A stretch of DNA of 64,000 bases from Haliea sp964022665 (GTDB taxonomy: Bacteria; Pseudomonadota; Gammaproteobacteria; Pseudomonadales; Halieaceae): contig CAXIDF010000019.1 in NCBI GenBank assembly GCA_964022665.1, forward strand, positions 21,827 to 85,826, written 5' to 3'. Each line of letters starts with the position of its first letter. The first letter of the stretch is position 1. A program made the position numbers and the translations under genes. The notes below the pieces were generated by a model that saw nothing but the letters and a program-made list of their open reading frames with translations, was not told where the DNA came from and ran no database searches. Below, piece by piece: positions 53,523 through 61,427 of the stretch.

Positions 53523-53803
53523 GCGTCAGTGCACTCAACCAGCTGCATGAGTTCAAGGCTTGCCAGTACCGCGCGAACGCGGGGCTCAACGGCTTCGGGG
53601 GTCTCATCCAGCAGTTCTGCGAGCAACTGGCTCACCTTGCCAGCGGGTAGCGGCCCCTCGTCTCGTAAGGCATCGAGAATAGCGAGCGGAAAGGCGTCGA
53701 TGAGGTGCGTGTCACCCGTGTGGAGGCAGTACACCGCGGTGGCATCGCCAAGTGGCTCCACCAGCAACGAATCTTCAGGGTATCTGTGCCACACATTGCT
53801 CAT
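53519..53803 (-). CDS. PqqD-like peptide chaperone of the HPr-rel-A system
   Basis: 94 residues. The pattern is that of PqqD/RRE proteins: beta-strand start (YPEDSLLVEPLGDATAVYCL), then THLIDAFPLAILDALRDEGP with L-I-x-x-x-x-x-A-I-L-D-A-L, and a helical C-terminal part. Such winged-helix proteins bind leader peptides of ribosomally made, modified peptides and hand them to a modifying enzyme. Here the candidate enzyme is the HprK-like kinase it overlaps by ATGA. It begins 54 bases after the Tat-signal gene, the most likely partner substrate. No good ribosome site precedes its ATG, which fits coupling to upstream translation. Confidence 0.86.
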   Translation of the reverse strand: MSNVWHRYPEDSLLVEPLGDATAVYCLHTGDTHLIDAFPLAILDALRDEGPLPAGKVSQLLAELLDETPEAVEPRVRAVLASLELMQLVECTDA

Positions 53804-53844
53804 GTCGTGAGACTAACATGCTGGCGTTTGACGCGGTGACGCTC

Positions 53845-53858
53845 GGCGCAAAAGCGCC
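53845..53858 (-). other. small hairpin after the Tat-signal gene stop
   Basis: GGCGC-AAAA-GCGCC (53845-53858) forms a 5-bp stem at the stop codon of the 170-residue gene. There is no U-tract on the minus strand, so it is more likely a processing or attenuation element than a full terminator. Confidence 0.4.
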
Positions 53859-54370
53859 TAAACAAAGTCATCGCTGGACGTCATCAATGACGTCCAGCAG
53901 GAGCCCGAGAGCGGTGTCGCCGTGCTATCGTTGAATGCAGACCGTGGGATTTGCGGCCAATAGCCGGCTAGCTCTGCCGATTCGCCAGTCACATCGAACA
54001 ACGCGAGAACGTAGGTTTCGCCCTTTTCGTAGGAGTAGCCGAGAAGCTCCTGCTCCGTGGTTGCAAACGTCCGACCCGCACCATTGTAGTAAACGCCGTC
54101 AATATCAAAGAGCGTTCTGGCAAGCCCCGGGACCCGGTCAAGATCGGGGGGGAGCCGGTAGAAAGGCACTGCCCGGCGTGTCGCGGAGTCGCGATCCGGG
54201 TTGCCCCGGCGGTTGTTGAAATCGCCACCGGCACACTGCGTTGCACTGGCCATCGCCAGCGCGGCGTTCGGCGCCATGGAAGCCAACAGCGGCGCCGCGG
54301 CAGACGCTTTCAGCAAACGGCGCCGGGTGGCGCTCACCGCTTGATCTTCAGCCTTTCGCTCGTTTTCCAC
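53858..54370 (-). CDS. Tat-signal exported protein heading the HPr-rel-A cassette, candidate substrate
   Basis: 170 residues from GTG at 54370, with aggag 8 bases upstream. The N-terminus has the twin-arginine signal TRRRLLKASAAAPLLASM (about 15-32), with cleavage near ALAMASA. The mature part is about 130 residues, beta-rich and aromatic (VPFYRLPPDLDRVPGLARTL; LLGYSYEKGETYVLALFDV), and it has two cysteines, one near the start (QCAGGDF) and one in SGSCWTS. It ends SLMTSSDDFV. No family is recognised. A sigma-54 promoter motif precedes it, and the PqqD, kinase and nucleotidyltransferase genes follow in the same direction. It may be the protein that cassette modifies (inference). Confidence 0.75.
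   Translation of the reverse strand: MENERKAEDQAVSATRRRLLKASAAAPLLASMAPNAALAMASATQCAGGDFNNRRGNPDRDSATRRAVPFYRLPPDLDRVPGLARTLFDIDGVYYNGAGRTFATTEQELLGYSYEKGETYVLALFDVTGESAELAGYWPQIPRSAFNDSTATPLSGSCWTSLMTSSDDFV
53874..53897. repeat. 11-bp perfect inverted repeat inside the 3' end of the Tat-signal gene
   Basis: CTGGACGTCAT (53874-53884) and ATGACGTCCAG (53887-53897) are exact reverse complements with a 2-base centre. The hairpin would form in mRNA of the 54370-53858 gene, close to its end. Confidence 0.85.
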
Positions 54371-54412
54371 TGTTGAACTCCTGCTTGCTTCTCTTTGCTC
54401 GCACTTTGATAC

Positions 54413-54426
54413 GCAATAATCAAGCC
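54413..54426 (-). promoter_or_regulatory. sigma-54 promoter (-24/-12) of the HPr-rel-A cassette
   Basis: The minus strand reads TGGCTTGATTATTGCG, with GG at 54426-54425 and GC at 54414-54413 and exactly 10 bases between. The RpoN consensus is TGGCACG-N4-TTGCA. The predicted start near 54401 leaves a leader of about 30 bases to the GTG at 54370. Confidence 0.7.
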
Positions 54427-54693
54427 AAAAACTCAGGTCATTGATTTTTAAGATAAATACCTGACTTAGTTACCCCTGCGCTGGGCCTTTTGTAAAAATT
54501 CCCGACAGCACGTTTGCGTAACGAAGGTGCCCCAACCCTGTGACATTTCCAACGATAACATAGCCACGCGAACCGTCGTGGGTACTGGTTCACACTTTTG
54601 GCCCAACGGAAGAGGGATATAAACTGTCGGATATTTTTACACACATGTCCACTCTACCTTATTTTATGCTTACTTTTCAGTGAGTTAAATTAT

Positions 54694-54707
54694 GGCCTGA
54701 AAATTGC
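54694..54707 (+). promoter_or_regulatory. sigma-54 promoter (-24/-12) of the GDSL PEP-CTERM gene
   Basis: The plus strand reads TGGCCTGAAAATTGCT, with GG at 54694-54695 and GC at 54706-54707 and exactly 10 bases between. The predicted start is near 54719, giving a leader of about 70 bases. Sigma-54 with the PrsK/PrsR pair is known to control PEP-CTERM genes in other bacteria. Confidence 0.75.
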
Positions 54708-54721
54708 TAGCCCAGGTTAGA

Positions 54722-54755
54722 CGCCCCGAACTCTCGGAAACACGAGTACGGGGCG
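54722..54755 (+). promoter_or_regulatory. strong hairpin in the 5' leader of the GDSL gene
   Basis: CGCCCCGAACTC (54722-54733) pairs with GAGTACGGGGCG (54744-54755), a 12-bp stem with one mismatch and a 10-base loop. It begins at the predicted sigma-54 transcript start, 37 bases before the ATG at its far end, with no T-run. It may stabilise the mRNA or control translation. Confidence 0.6.
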
Positions 54756-54791
54756 CTTGTTACCGCTCCTTCACACAGGAATAACAAAACC

Positions 54792-55829
54792 ATGAAATCA
54801 CGCTTTTGCCAGTTCAAGCACACTGCGCGCGCGGCCATCGCGGCGCTGACCATCGCCAGCAGCTCGCTGTATGCCGCGCCCATGTTCTCCGACATCTACA
54901 TTTTTGGTGACAGCCTGTCGGACACAGGCAATACCCGTGCAGCGGTTCCCTTTGGCTCAAACGGAACGGTGGCAGCACTTGCCGGCTACGGCCCTAACGG
55001 ACGCTTCAGCAATGGGCCCGTGTGGCACGAGTACCTCGCCGACCTGCTGGCTTTGCCCCGGGCGACGCGCTCGTCCGCTGGCGGCAATAACTATGCGTAT
55101 GGCGGCGCACGGGTCGACAACGCCGGCGGCGTCTCAGCTGGCGTACTCACCCAGCAGGCCAGCTACAACGCCGACCTCGGCGGTGCCGCATCAGACCCTG
55201 ACGCACTGTACGTCGCCTGGGCGGGTGGCAATGACATGCGCGACCTGGTGGGCAGCGCAGATCCGCTGGCCGCCATCAACGCCACGCTCGATTCACTGTT
55301 CGGCGTACTGGGTGGGCTGGTAGCGAGCGGCGCCGGCACATTACTGGTCCCCAATCTGCCTGACCTCGGCAGCATTCCGGAATTTCGCACCTCGGCCGAG
55401 GCCGCATCGGCCACCTTCGTCACCACGGCCTGGAACGCCGGCCTCGAACAACGCGTAAGTGGCCTCGCAGCCACCACGTCAGCATCAATCTACTTTCTCG
55501 ATGTGTTCTCGGTATTCAACGATATTATCGCCGACCCGGCACCGTTCGGGTTCACCAATGCCACAGGCGAATGCCGCTCGGTTGTGAGCTCAGGCTTTCT
55601 CGGCCTGGGGCGCACGGAAGTAGAATGTGCGGGAGCAGCTGGCTATGTGTTCTGGGATGAAATTCACCCCACCACGGCAGCCCATAGCCAGCTTGGCGCC
55701 AGTGCCTTCGCGTTGTTGAGCAGCGGCGCGGCGGTCGGCACAGTGCCGGCACCGATGACACTTTGGCTGTTCCTGTTTGGGCTGCTCGCCCTGATTTACA
55801 TGCACCGGCGGAACGCGGTGGCCGCGTAA
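54792..55829 (+). CDS. secreted GDSL/SGNH esterase with PEP-CTERM-type sorting signal
   Basis: 345 residues, with aggaataac before the ATG at 54792. A signal peptide ends near residue 28 (LYAAP). SGNH blocks are IYIFGDSLSDTGNTR (nucleophile Ser41), GYGPNGRFSNGPVWHEYL (block II region), WAGGNDMRDL (block III Asn) and FWDEIHPTTAAH (Asp289, His292), so the esterase site is complete. The C-terminus VPAPMTLWLFLFGLLALIYM followed by HRRNAVAA has the shape of a PEP-CTERM signal: short V-P-A-P motif, one helix, basic end. It would be cleaved and surface-attached by an exosortase, which is not in the window. A sigma-54 promoter and leader hairpin lie upstream. Confidence 0.92.
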   Translation: MKSRFCQFKHTARAAIAALTIASSSLYAAPMFSDIYIFGDSLSDTGNTRAAVPFGSNGTVAALAGYGPNGRFSNGPVWHEYLADLLALPRATRSSAGGNNYAYGGARVDNAGGVSAGVLTQQASYNADLGGAASDPDALYVAWAGGNDMRDLVGSADPLAAINATLDSLFGVLGGLVASGAGTLLVPNLPDLGSIPEFRTSAEAASATFVTTAWNAGLEQRVSGLAATTSASIYFLDVFSVFNDIIADPAPFGFTNATGECRSVVSSGFLGLGRTEVECAGAAGYVFWDEIHPTTAAHSQLGASAFALLSSGAAVGTVPAPMTLWLFLFGLLALIYMHRRNAVAA

Positions 55830-55846
55830 TACGGTCACTGACTTTT

Positions 55847-56701
55847 GTGCGGAGCGGCAGACCGCCAGACATACGCGGATCTTGCCGCTCCGATATCAAG
55901 AGTCTCCCGCGACCTGCGGCGCGATGGCGTCGCTTCCCTGCTCCACTGCTACTCACCCTCTTCCTCGCCGGCCTCCCGACCCTGACCGTGGCCGCCCCCT
56001 CCAACGCCGCGAAGCTCACACTGGAGCTGCATATTGCTGCCGAATCCAGCACGCACTATTTGGTGCTCCTGGAGCGGCAGGTGCACATATACAGCCAAGA
56101 GGGCCGTCTTGAGGGCGTATACACAACCGAGTCCGACACGCTGCACATTCATTCGGCGTCAGACGGCGCGACTATCCGGCTGAACCGCGCAAACGCAGCC
56201 GAGCTGGCTACGCAGCTGTCGGAGGAGGTGATGGCTCTGGAGGCCTCGCTCGAGACTCTGTCGCCGGAGCAACAGGCTGTCAGCCGCCTGCGCATGGCGC
56301 AGCTGTTCAAGCGTGAGGCTCAGGTGGCAGCCGCCAACGTGGATAGCGTCATTGAATCGGGTGCAGATGATTCCGTACTGGGGGTCGCGTGCAAAAGCTA
56401 CTCGTTGCACAGCGGTGGCGCCAGGGTGGGTGAAGCGTGCTTTACCCCTGCGGATGCGGTGCCGCATGGCGCTGCATTGGCGGACATGTTGGCGCTGATG
56501 CACGACCTTTACAGTGCGCTGCAGGAGGCTGCACCGGCCTACGTGAGCTGGGTACTACCCACGCAATTACTTTCCAGCCTGAAACCCGAATTGGGTATCC
56601 CCCTGCGCCTGCGCATCGTCGACGACAACGGCTCAACGATCAGTGCCTGGCGTATGACAAACCTCGAAGACACATCAGCCAGCCCGCTGGTTGTGGACTG
56701 A
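55847..56701 (+). CDS. secreted hypothetical protein
   Basis: 284 residues if GTG at 55847 is the start; the frame is open further upstream but overlaps the GDSL gene, and no ribosome site clearly marks a start. A hydrophobic stretch (PAPLLLTLFLAGLPTLTVAA, about residues 32-51) behind a long basic region is probably a signal peptide. The mature part has beta strands (AKLTLELHIAAESSTHYLVL), an acidic helix (ELATQLSEEVMALEASLETL) and two cysteines in ACKSYS and GEACFTP. No family is recognised. It starts 17 bases after the GDSL stop and may share its sigma-54 transcript. Confidence 0.6.
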   Translation: MRSGRPPDIRGSCRSDIKSLPRPAARWRRFPAPLLLTLFLAGLPTLTVAAPSNAAKLTLELHIAAESSTHYLVLLERQVHIYSQEGRLEGVYTTESDTLHIHSASDGATIRLNRANAAELATQLSEEVMALEASLETLSPEQQAVSRLRMAQLFKREAQVAAANVDSVIESGADDSVLGVACKSYSLHSGGARVGEACFTPADAVPHGAALADMLALMHDLYSALQEAAPAYVSWVLPTQLLSSLKPELGIPLRLRIVDDNGSTISAWRMTNLEDTSASPLVVD

Positions 56702-56750
56702 TACCGACTCATAAGCGCCGAGGGTTTACCCGGACATCCCGCCTCCTCCA

Positions 56751-59528
56751 TCAGCTCCCGCGCAGCTGCTCCGCCAACGCCTTGGCGGCGGTCGCTTCAG
56801 GGAACGCCGCGCCGCGCAGCAGCGCATCCAGCAAGGTCAGCGCCTCATCAGAGCGCCCCGCCGCCGCCAGGATCTGCGCACGGTGGTAGCGGAACTGCGG
56901 TGAGTCCGGGGCGCTGTCCAGCGTTTTCTGGTTCACGGCCAGCGCAGCCTCGTAGTCGCCATTCTCCAGCAGGACCATGGCATGGGTATCCTGGATCGCC
57001 GCGTTATCGGGCACAGCCTGCAGTGCCTGCTCGACGAGTTCCAGCGCCCGCGCGGTGTTGGAGGCGCGGTACGCCCAAGCCAGGTTGTTCATGGCAACCA
57101 CATCGTTCGGTGCCAGGCGATGCAGAGTTTCAAACACTTCAGCAGCTTCTTCATCCCGGCCCTGAGACAGGTACAGCGGGCCAAGCTGGTTGAGCACGGT
57201 CACATCCTCGGGCGCGCTCTGCAGCCAGCCTTCGAGCATCCTGTAGGCCTCGTCACGCTTGCCTTGCTGCAACAGCGTGGAGGACAGAAACACCAGCGAA
57301 TTGCTGGACGGTGACTCGCTATGCGCCTTGCGCAGCAGCGTTTCGGCCTCGTCCAGATCGCCCTGCGTCAGTGCCAGCCGCCCACGCGCCAGGTTGAGTT
57401 GTGCTTCGGGCACCACACCGGCTGGCAAGGCTGCCAGCTGCTCGCTGGTCTCCGCCAGCTTGTTCTGCTGCAGCAGTACTTCCACCAGCATCTTGCGGGA
57501 ATCGACATCCTGCGGCTGCAATTCCACCGCCTGACGCAGCCGACGCTCCGCCGCAGGCAGGTCGCCGTTGGCGCGCTCCGCCTGAGCCGCCAGCCGCAGT
57601 GCCCGCACGTTATCCGGCAGCAATTCCAGCAGACGGCGACTGGAATTCACCGCTGCACCCGGCTGATCGAGTGCGAGGAAGGCGCCGGCCAGCAACTGGT
57701 GTACGCGTGGATCGCCGTTGTGTTCATCGCGCACAGCGGTAAGCAGGTCCACCGCTTCGCCGGGGCGCTGCTGCGTGAACTGATACCGGGCCAGCATAAG
57801 CCTTGGTTCCAGCGCCTTGGGGTGTGCGCTCATGGCCCGCTCCAGCGCCGCTACCATCTCCGTCATTTCACCGCGCTGCTCATGCACGGCGGCGAGGTTC
57901 ATCATGCTCTGCAGGTCATCGGGTTGCGCGGCGAGGCTGTCGTTGAGGATATCCAGCGCCGCGGCAGAGTCATCGTCCAGCATGGCCAGAGACGCCAGCC
58001 CGGTGCTTGCCTGGGTGTTGCCTGGCTCCAGCGCCAGCGCGGCGCGGTAATTCTCCGCCGCACCCGCCCGGTCGCCCGCATCCAGTGCCAGCTGTGCTGC
58101 CAGCACACTGGGCAGGGCATCCTCGGGGGCGCTGTCGCGGAACGATTGTAGTTCGGCATTCGCCGCCTCGGCATCGCCACCGGCAGCCAGCGCGCGCACC
58201 AGCCGATAGCGTATTTCACCGTCGGCGGGGTCGAGTTCACGTGCGCTACGCAGGGCCACCGTGCCTGCATCCAGGTCGCCGGAGCGCACCAGGGAGGTGC
58301 CCAGCTCCATTTGCACCTGAGCGGAATCCGGCGTGGCGACCGCCATATCCTGGTAGACCGCCGCACTGGCACCGTGCATGCCCTGCGCGGTGAGCGCCAG
58401 CGCCAGGATATTCATCGTGGGGACATTCATGGGCAATTCCTCCAGCAACTTGCGGGTGATGGTTTCAGCGCGCCCGGGCTCACCCATGCGCAAGTACACT
58501 GCGGCCAGCATCTGCCGCGCATTGATGTTGCGGGGCTGGGCAGCAAGAAAACGGCTCAACTGGTCTTCCGCGGTTGCCAGGTTGCCCTCGCGGAAATTGG
58601 CATTTGCCGCCAGATACAGGCTGGGCAGGTGGTCCGGTGCCACGTTGAGCACCTTGGCCAGTTCGCCCAGCCCGGCACTGGCATTGCCATTTTCGATCTG
58701 GATACGGGCCTGCGCGTAATTCACGCCGGGGTGGTCGGGGATGATTTTCTCGAGCTGCTCCAGCTCTTTCGCTGCTTCATTGTGCTTGCCCTGTTCGACC
58801 TGCACCGCCACCAGGCTCAGGCGGTCATTCAGGCGAAAACGGTTCAGGCTGCTGGCAGTAGCGAAGGCCGCCTCGGCCGCAGGGTAATCCCCACGCGCTT
58901 GCAGCAGGCCACCGTACAGGCTCCAGGCCTCGGCAAAGTCGGGGTGCGTTGTGGTCAGTTCCTTGAGGATGCTCTGGGCGTCCTCGCGCTCGCCGGTGTG
59001 GCTAACCGATACAAACGCCTGGGAAAGGCGCACTTGGGGATCATCGGGTGCCAGCTCTATGGCCTTGCTCAGCGTGTCTTCCGCGCTGAACGTGTCGCCC
59101 GTGGACGCTTGCGCCCGCGCCACCAGGGCCAGCCAAGCGGGTTCCTCTGCGGCAAAGGCGTAGCCCGGGTCAGCGTAGTGCTGCAGCAGTTTTTCCGCCT
59201 CGCCCGCGCCCACCAGCGCCTCGGCATAAAGCACCGCGACAGCGGGAACCTTTTCCGCTTCCAGCGACTTTTCAAACTCTACCGCCGCTTCAGCCATGGC
59301 GCGCTGGCGCATGAACACTTCGCCCAGCACCCGTCGCCCTGCCGCGCTGCGAGTGTTCTGCTGTAACGCGGTTTTGGCGTCGATCTCCGCCGCATTCAGT
59401 TTGCCTTCGGCAAACGCCTGCTGCGCCCGGGCCAGTAGCTCATCGTGGGTGAGTGATTTGGAACACGCGGAAACAGCGAATACAACCATGGCGGGCAGCC
59501 ACAGTTTCCGGGCAATAGACATTTGCAT
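56751..59528 (-). CDS. prsT: PEP-CTERM system TPR-repeat lipoprotein PrsT
   Basis: 925 residues from the ATG at 59528, with gagg 7 bases upstream. A lipoprotein signal ends in VSAC (Cys about 22). The whole mature protein is tandem TPR units (about 25), for example AQQAFAEGKLNAAEIDAKTAL and ALELVEQALQAVPDNAAIQD. Length and layout match TIGR02917, the PEP-CTERM/exosortase-associated TPR lipoprotein, which is thought to help assemble or export exopolysaccharide with PEP-CTERM proteins. Its usual neighbours (xrtA, prsK, prsR) are absent, but a PEP-CTERM esterase and an HprK/PqqD cassette are close. No sigma-54 motif is seen directly upstream. Confidence 0.9.
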   Translation of the reverse strand: MQMSIARKLWLPAMVVFAVSACSKSLTHDELLARAQQAFAEGKLNAAEIDAKTALQQNTRSAAGRRVLGEVFMRQRAMAEAAVEFEKSLEAEKVPAVAVLYAEALVGAGEAEKLLQHYADPGYAFAAEEPAWLALVARAQASTGDTFSAEDTLSKAIELAPDDPQVRLSQAFVSVSHTGEREDAQSILKELTTTHPDFAEAWSLYGGLLQARGDYPAAEAAFATASSLNRFRLNDRLSLVAVQVEQGKHNEAAKELEQLEKIIPDHPGVNYAQARIQIENGNASAGLGELAKVLNVAPDHLPSLYLAANANFREGNLATAEDQLSRFLAAQPRNINARQMLAAVYLRMGEPGRAETITRKLLEELPMNVPTMNILALALTAQGMHGASAAVYQDMAVATPDSAQVQMELGTSLVRSGDLDAGTVALRSARELDPADGEIRYRLVRALAAGGDAEAANAELQSFRDSAPEDALPSVLAAQLALDAGDRAGAAENYRAALALEPGNTQASTGLASLAMLDDDSAAALDILNDSLAAQPDDLQSMMNLAAVHEQRGEMTEMVAALERAMSAHPKALEPRLMLARYQFTQQRPGEAVDLLTAVRDEHNGDPRVHQLLAGAFLALDQPGAAVNSSRRLLELLPDNVRALRLAAQAERANGDLPAAERRLRQAVELQPQDVDSRKMLVEVLLQQNKLAETSEQLAALPAGVVPEAQLNLARGRLALTQGDLDEAETLLRKAHSESPSSNSLVFLSSTLLQQGKRDEAYRMLEGWLQSAPEDVTVLNQLGPLYLSQGRDEEAAEVFETLHRLAPNDVVAMNNLAWAYRASNTARALELVEQALQAVPDNAAIQDTHAMVLLENGDYEAALAVNQKTLDSAPDSPQFRYHRAQILAAAGRSDEALTLLDALLRGAAFPEATAAKALAEQLRGS

Positions 59529-59633
59529 GGTAACGCCTCGTAACATCCTATTCTTTTCTACACTCTAAGGCAGGAAGGGGATGCCGCCAAGGCGCATTTG
59601 CGGCACTGGCTCACACTTTGGCACGGAATTGGG

Positions 59634-61427
59634 CTAGAACCAGCGGCGCAGCTCCACAAACACACGGTCACTCGCGTCGTATTGCCCAAACAAACCGACC
59701 TCATCCCCACCGAACAGGTCTGCTCCAAACTGCAGGCGCCACTCCTGCGTCACGTTCCAGCTCACCCGCGGCTGCAGGGACCAGTCACTGCGATTCAAAC
59801 CGGTGAGGTACAGCACTTCCGCTTCTACACGGTCACCGAAACGCCGATTCACCAACAGCGTGAGCCCCGTCTCGTTGCGATCCAACACCAGCCCGGGGCT
59901 GTAGTCAGTCAGATGACGGCCGTAGAACTGCGCGTCGAAGCGCCAGTCGCCCCAGGGCAGCATGACGCCGACCACGTAATCCAGCCCGCCACTCTCTTCC
60001 ACACCATTGGTCGCTGCCGGGTCCAACGAGAAAAAGCTGCGACCGCGGGTATACACCGCTTCACCCTTGAACACGAAATCGCGGAAATCCTTGGAGAATG
60101 TACCGCCGAACTGCTGGATGCGGTCGTGACGCAGCTCCAGCCCATCTGCTGTCTGGTAGAGCATGGGCGCCACATCGGTGCTCTGGTAGTAAAAACCACT
60201 GAGATCCCAGCCGTCGAGCAGGTAGGAAAAGCGGCCACCCAGGCCATGGTTGGAGAGCTTGCTGCGGCTTGGTGTGCGCTCGGTCACCGGCGTACCGGCC
60301 GCCACAGGGAACGGATAGAAGTCCGCCCCGGGCTCACCTATCCTGTCGTAGCTGGGATACGGCACCCAGAGCAGTTCCAGATGGGCATCACCCGCAAACC
60401 GCTCGGCGCGCACCGCCCACTGGGGAATGCGCATGGTCTCGAACTCTTCAAGATAGAACTCCCGGGTATCGCGCGCCGACACCACATCGGCGAGAAACAG
60501 CCCCACCATTTCCCCCCAGACCACGTGTTGCCGGCCGAGGCGGTACTCCCAGTTGCCGGCGCCGAAATCCAGATAGGCCTCGCGCAATGACGCGTCGCGG
60601 CGCTGATCGTGGCGCACAGGGGCAGGGTAAAAATCATCTTCCAGACTGTAGGCGCCATCCCCTTCAAGGCGGCCCACCACCTTGAAACGGGCTCCCCAAT
60701 CGAAGCTGCCACTCACGCCGACTTCCAGGCGCGCGCGCAGCTTCGACCAGTGTTCGGGCTGCGCTGTGGTGTAAGCCGCAGCCAGCTCGCCGTAGCCCCC
60801 CACCAACACGTCGCTGATACCCGAGGATGAGGCGGCATGAAAGCTGCCCCTCACCGCCGCAACGGGAGCGGGTTGGCGGCGCTGCGGTCGCGCTGCACTC
60901 GGTGCGGCATCGGTGACAGCGGCAGCCGTGGGGGCGCTGCCCGAAGGTGGTCGAGCTGGCGCAGCGCCCTGCGCTACACTGTGTTCGCGCGAATAGAGGT
61001 CCAGAACCAGACGGTAGCCACCGTTGGCATCGGGGCCGAGCACGAAGCTCTCGTGATGCACGCCGCTGTCGGCCAGATCCAGCACCAGCCGCAGCGTGTG
61101 CCCTTCTCGCACGCCGGTGCGCAATCCGGCAACGGGCGTAGCGGCGAACAAAGCTGGCGCGGGTGTGCTGGCGAGCACAGCATGCTTGAGATCGATAACA
61201 ATGCGATCGGGGCCGGACAACTCAAACAGGTCGTATTGCGGCGCCGCGCTGATATCCACCACCATGCGTGTGCGCCCGGGCTCGCGCCCCACACGCACAC
61301 TGGCACTGGCCGGCGCGGCATGCTCGACAACCACCCCGGGGTCGTTCGCGGCCAGCGCGAACGACGGGAGCACCAGCGCGGTGCAGAGGAACGCCACTGC
61401 CCGGCAGGCGGACAGCACCCGGTTCAC
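59634..61427 (-). CDS. AMIN-domain outer-membrane beta-barrel protein (DUF1302-like)
   Basis: 597 residues from GTG at 61427, which overlaps the ATPase stop as GTGA. A signal peptide ends near ALAAND. Residues about 30-135 form an AMIN domain (TRMVVDISAAPQYDLFEL; HTLRLVLDLADSGVHHE), which binds peptidoglycan or a periplasmic partner. An Ala/Pro-rich linker follows to about 185, then a barrel of DUF1302 type with RLGRQHVVWGEMVGLFLADV and ERFAGDAHLELLWVPYPSYD. It ends in VFVELRRWF, the terminal Phe read by the BAM machine. Coupled to the ABC ATPase, it is probably the outer-membrane part of a trans-envelope transporter. Confidence 0.85.
   Translation of the reverse strand: MNRVLSACRAVAFLCTALVLPSFALAANDPGVVVEHAAPASASVRVGREPGRTRMVVDISAAPQYDLFELSGPDRIVIDLKHAVLASTPAPALFAATPVAGLRTGVREGHTLRLVLDLADSGVHHESFVLGPDANGGYRLVLDLYSREHSVAQGAAPARPPSGSAPTAAAVTDAAPSAARPQRRQPAPVAAVRGSFHAASSSGISDVLVGGYGELAAAYTTAQPEHWSKLRARLEVGVSGSFDWGARFKVVGRLEGDGAYSLEDDFYPAPVRHDQRRDASLREAYLDFGAGNWEYRLGRQHVVWGEMVGLFLADVVSARDTREFYLEEFETMRIPQWAVRAERFAGDAHLELLWVPYPSYDRIGEPGADFYPFPVAAGTPVTERTPSRSKLSNHGLGGRFSYLLDGWDLSGFYYQSTDVAPMLYQTADGLELRHDRIQQFGGTFSKDFRDFVFKGEAVYTRGRSFFSLDPAATNGVEESGGLDYVVGVMLPWGDWRFDAQFYGRHLTDYSPGLVLDRNETGLTLLVNRRFGDRVEAEVLYLTGLNRSDWSLQPRVSWNVTQEWRLQFGADLFGGDEVGLFGQYDASDRVFVELRRWF

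Larger units (their letters stand above)
54371..54791. other. divergent intergenic region with two sigma-54 promoters
   Basis: 421 AT-rich bases separate the Tat-signal gene (-) from the GDSL esterase (+). They hold one GG-N10-GC promoter for each direction, a leader hairpin for the esterase, and 270 bases between the promoters where an enhancer-binding activator could sit. No open frame in this stretch looks coding. Confidence 0.7.

Noticed and set aside
59614..59635. Sigma-54-like TGGCACGGAATTGGGC on the plus strand near PrsT
   Set aside because: The -24 part is perfect but the -12 has GG instead of GC, and only antisense sequence lies downstream.
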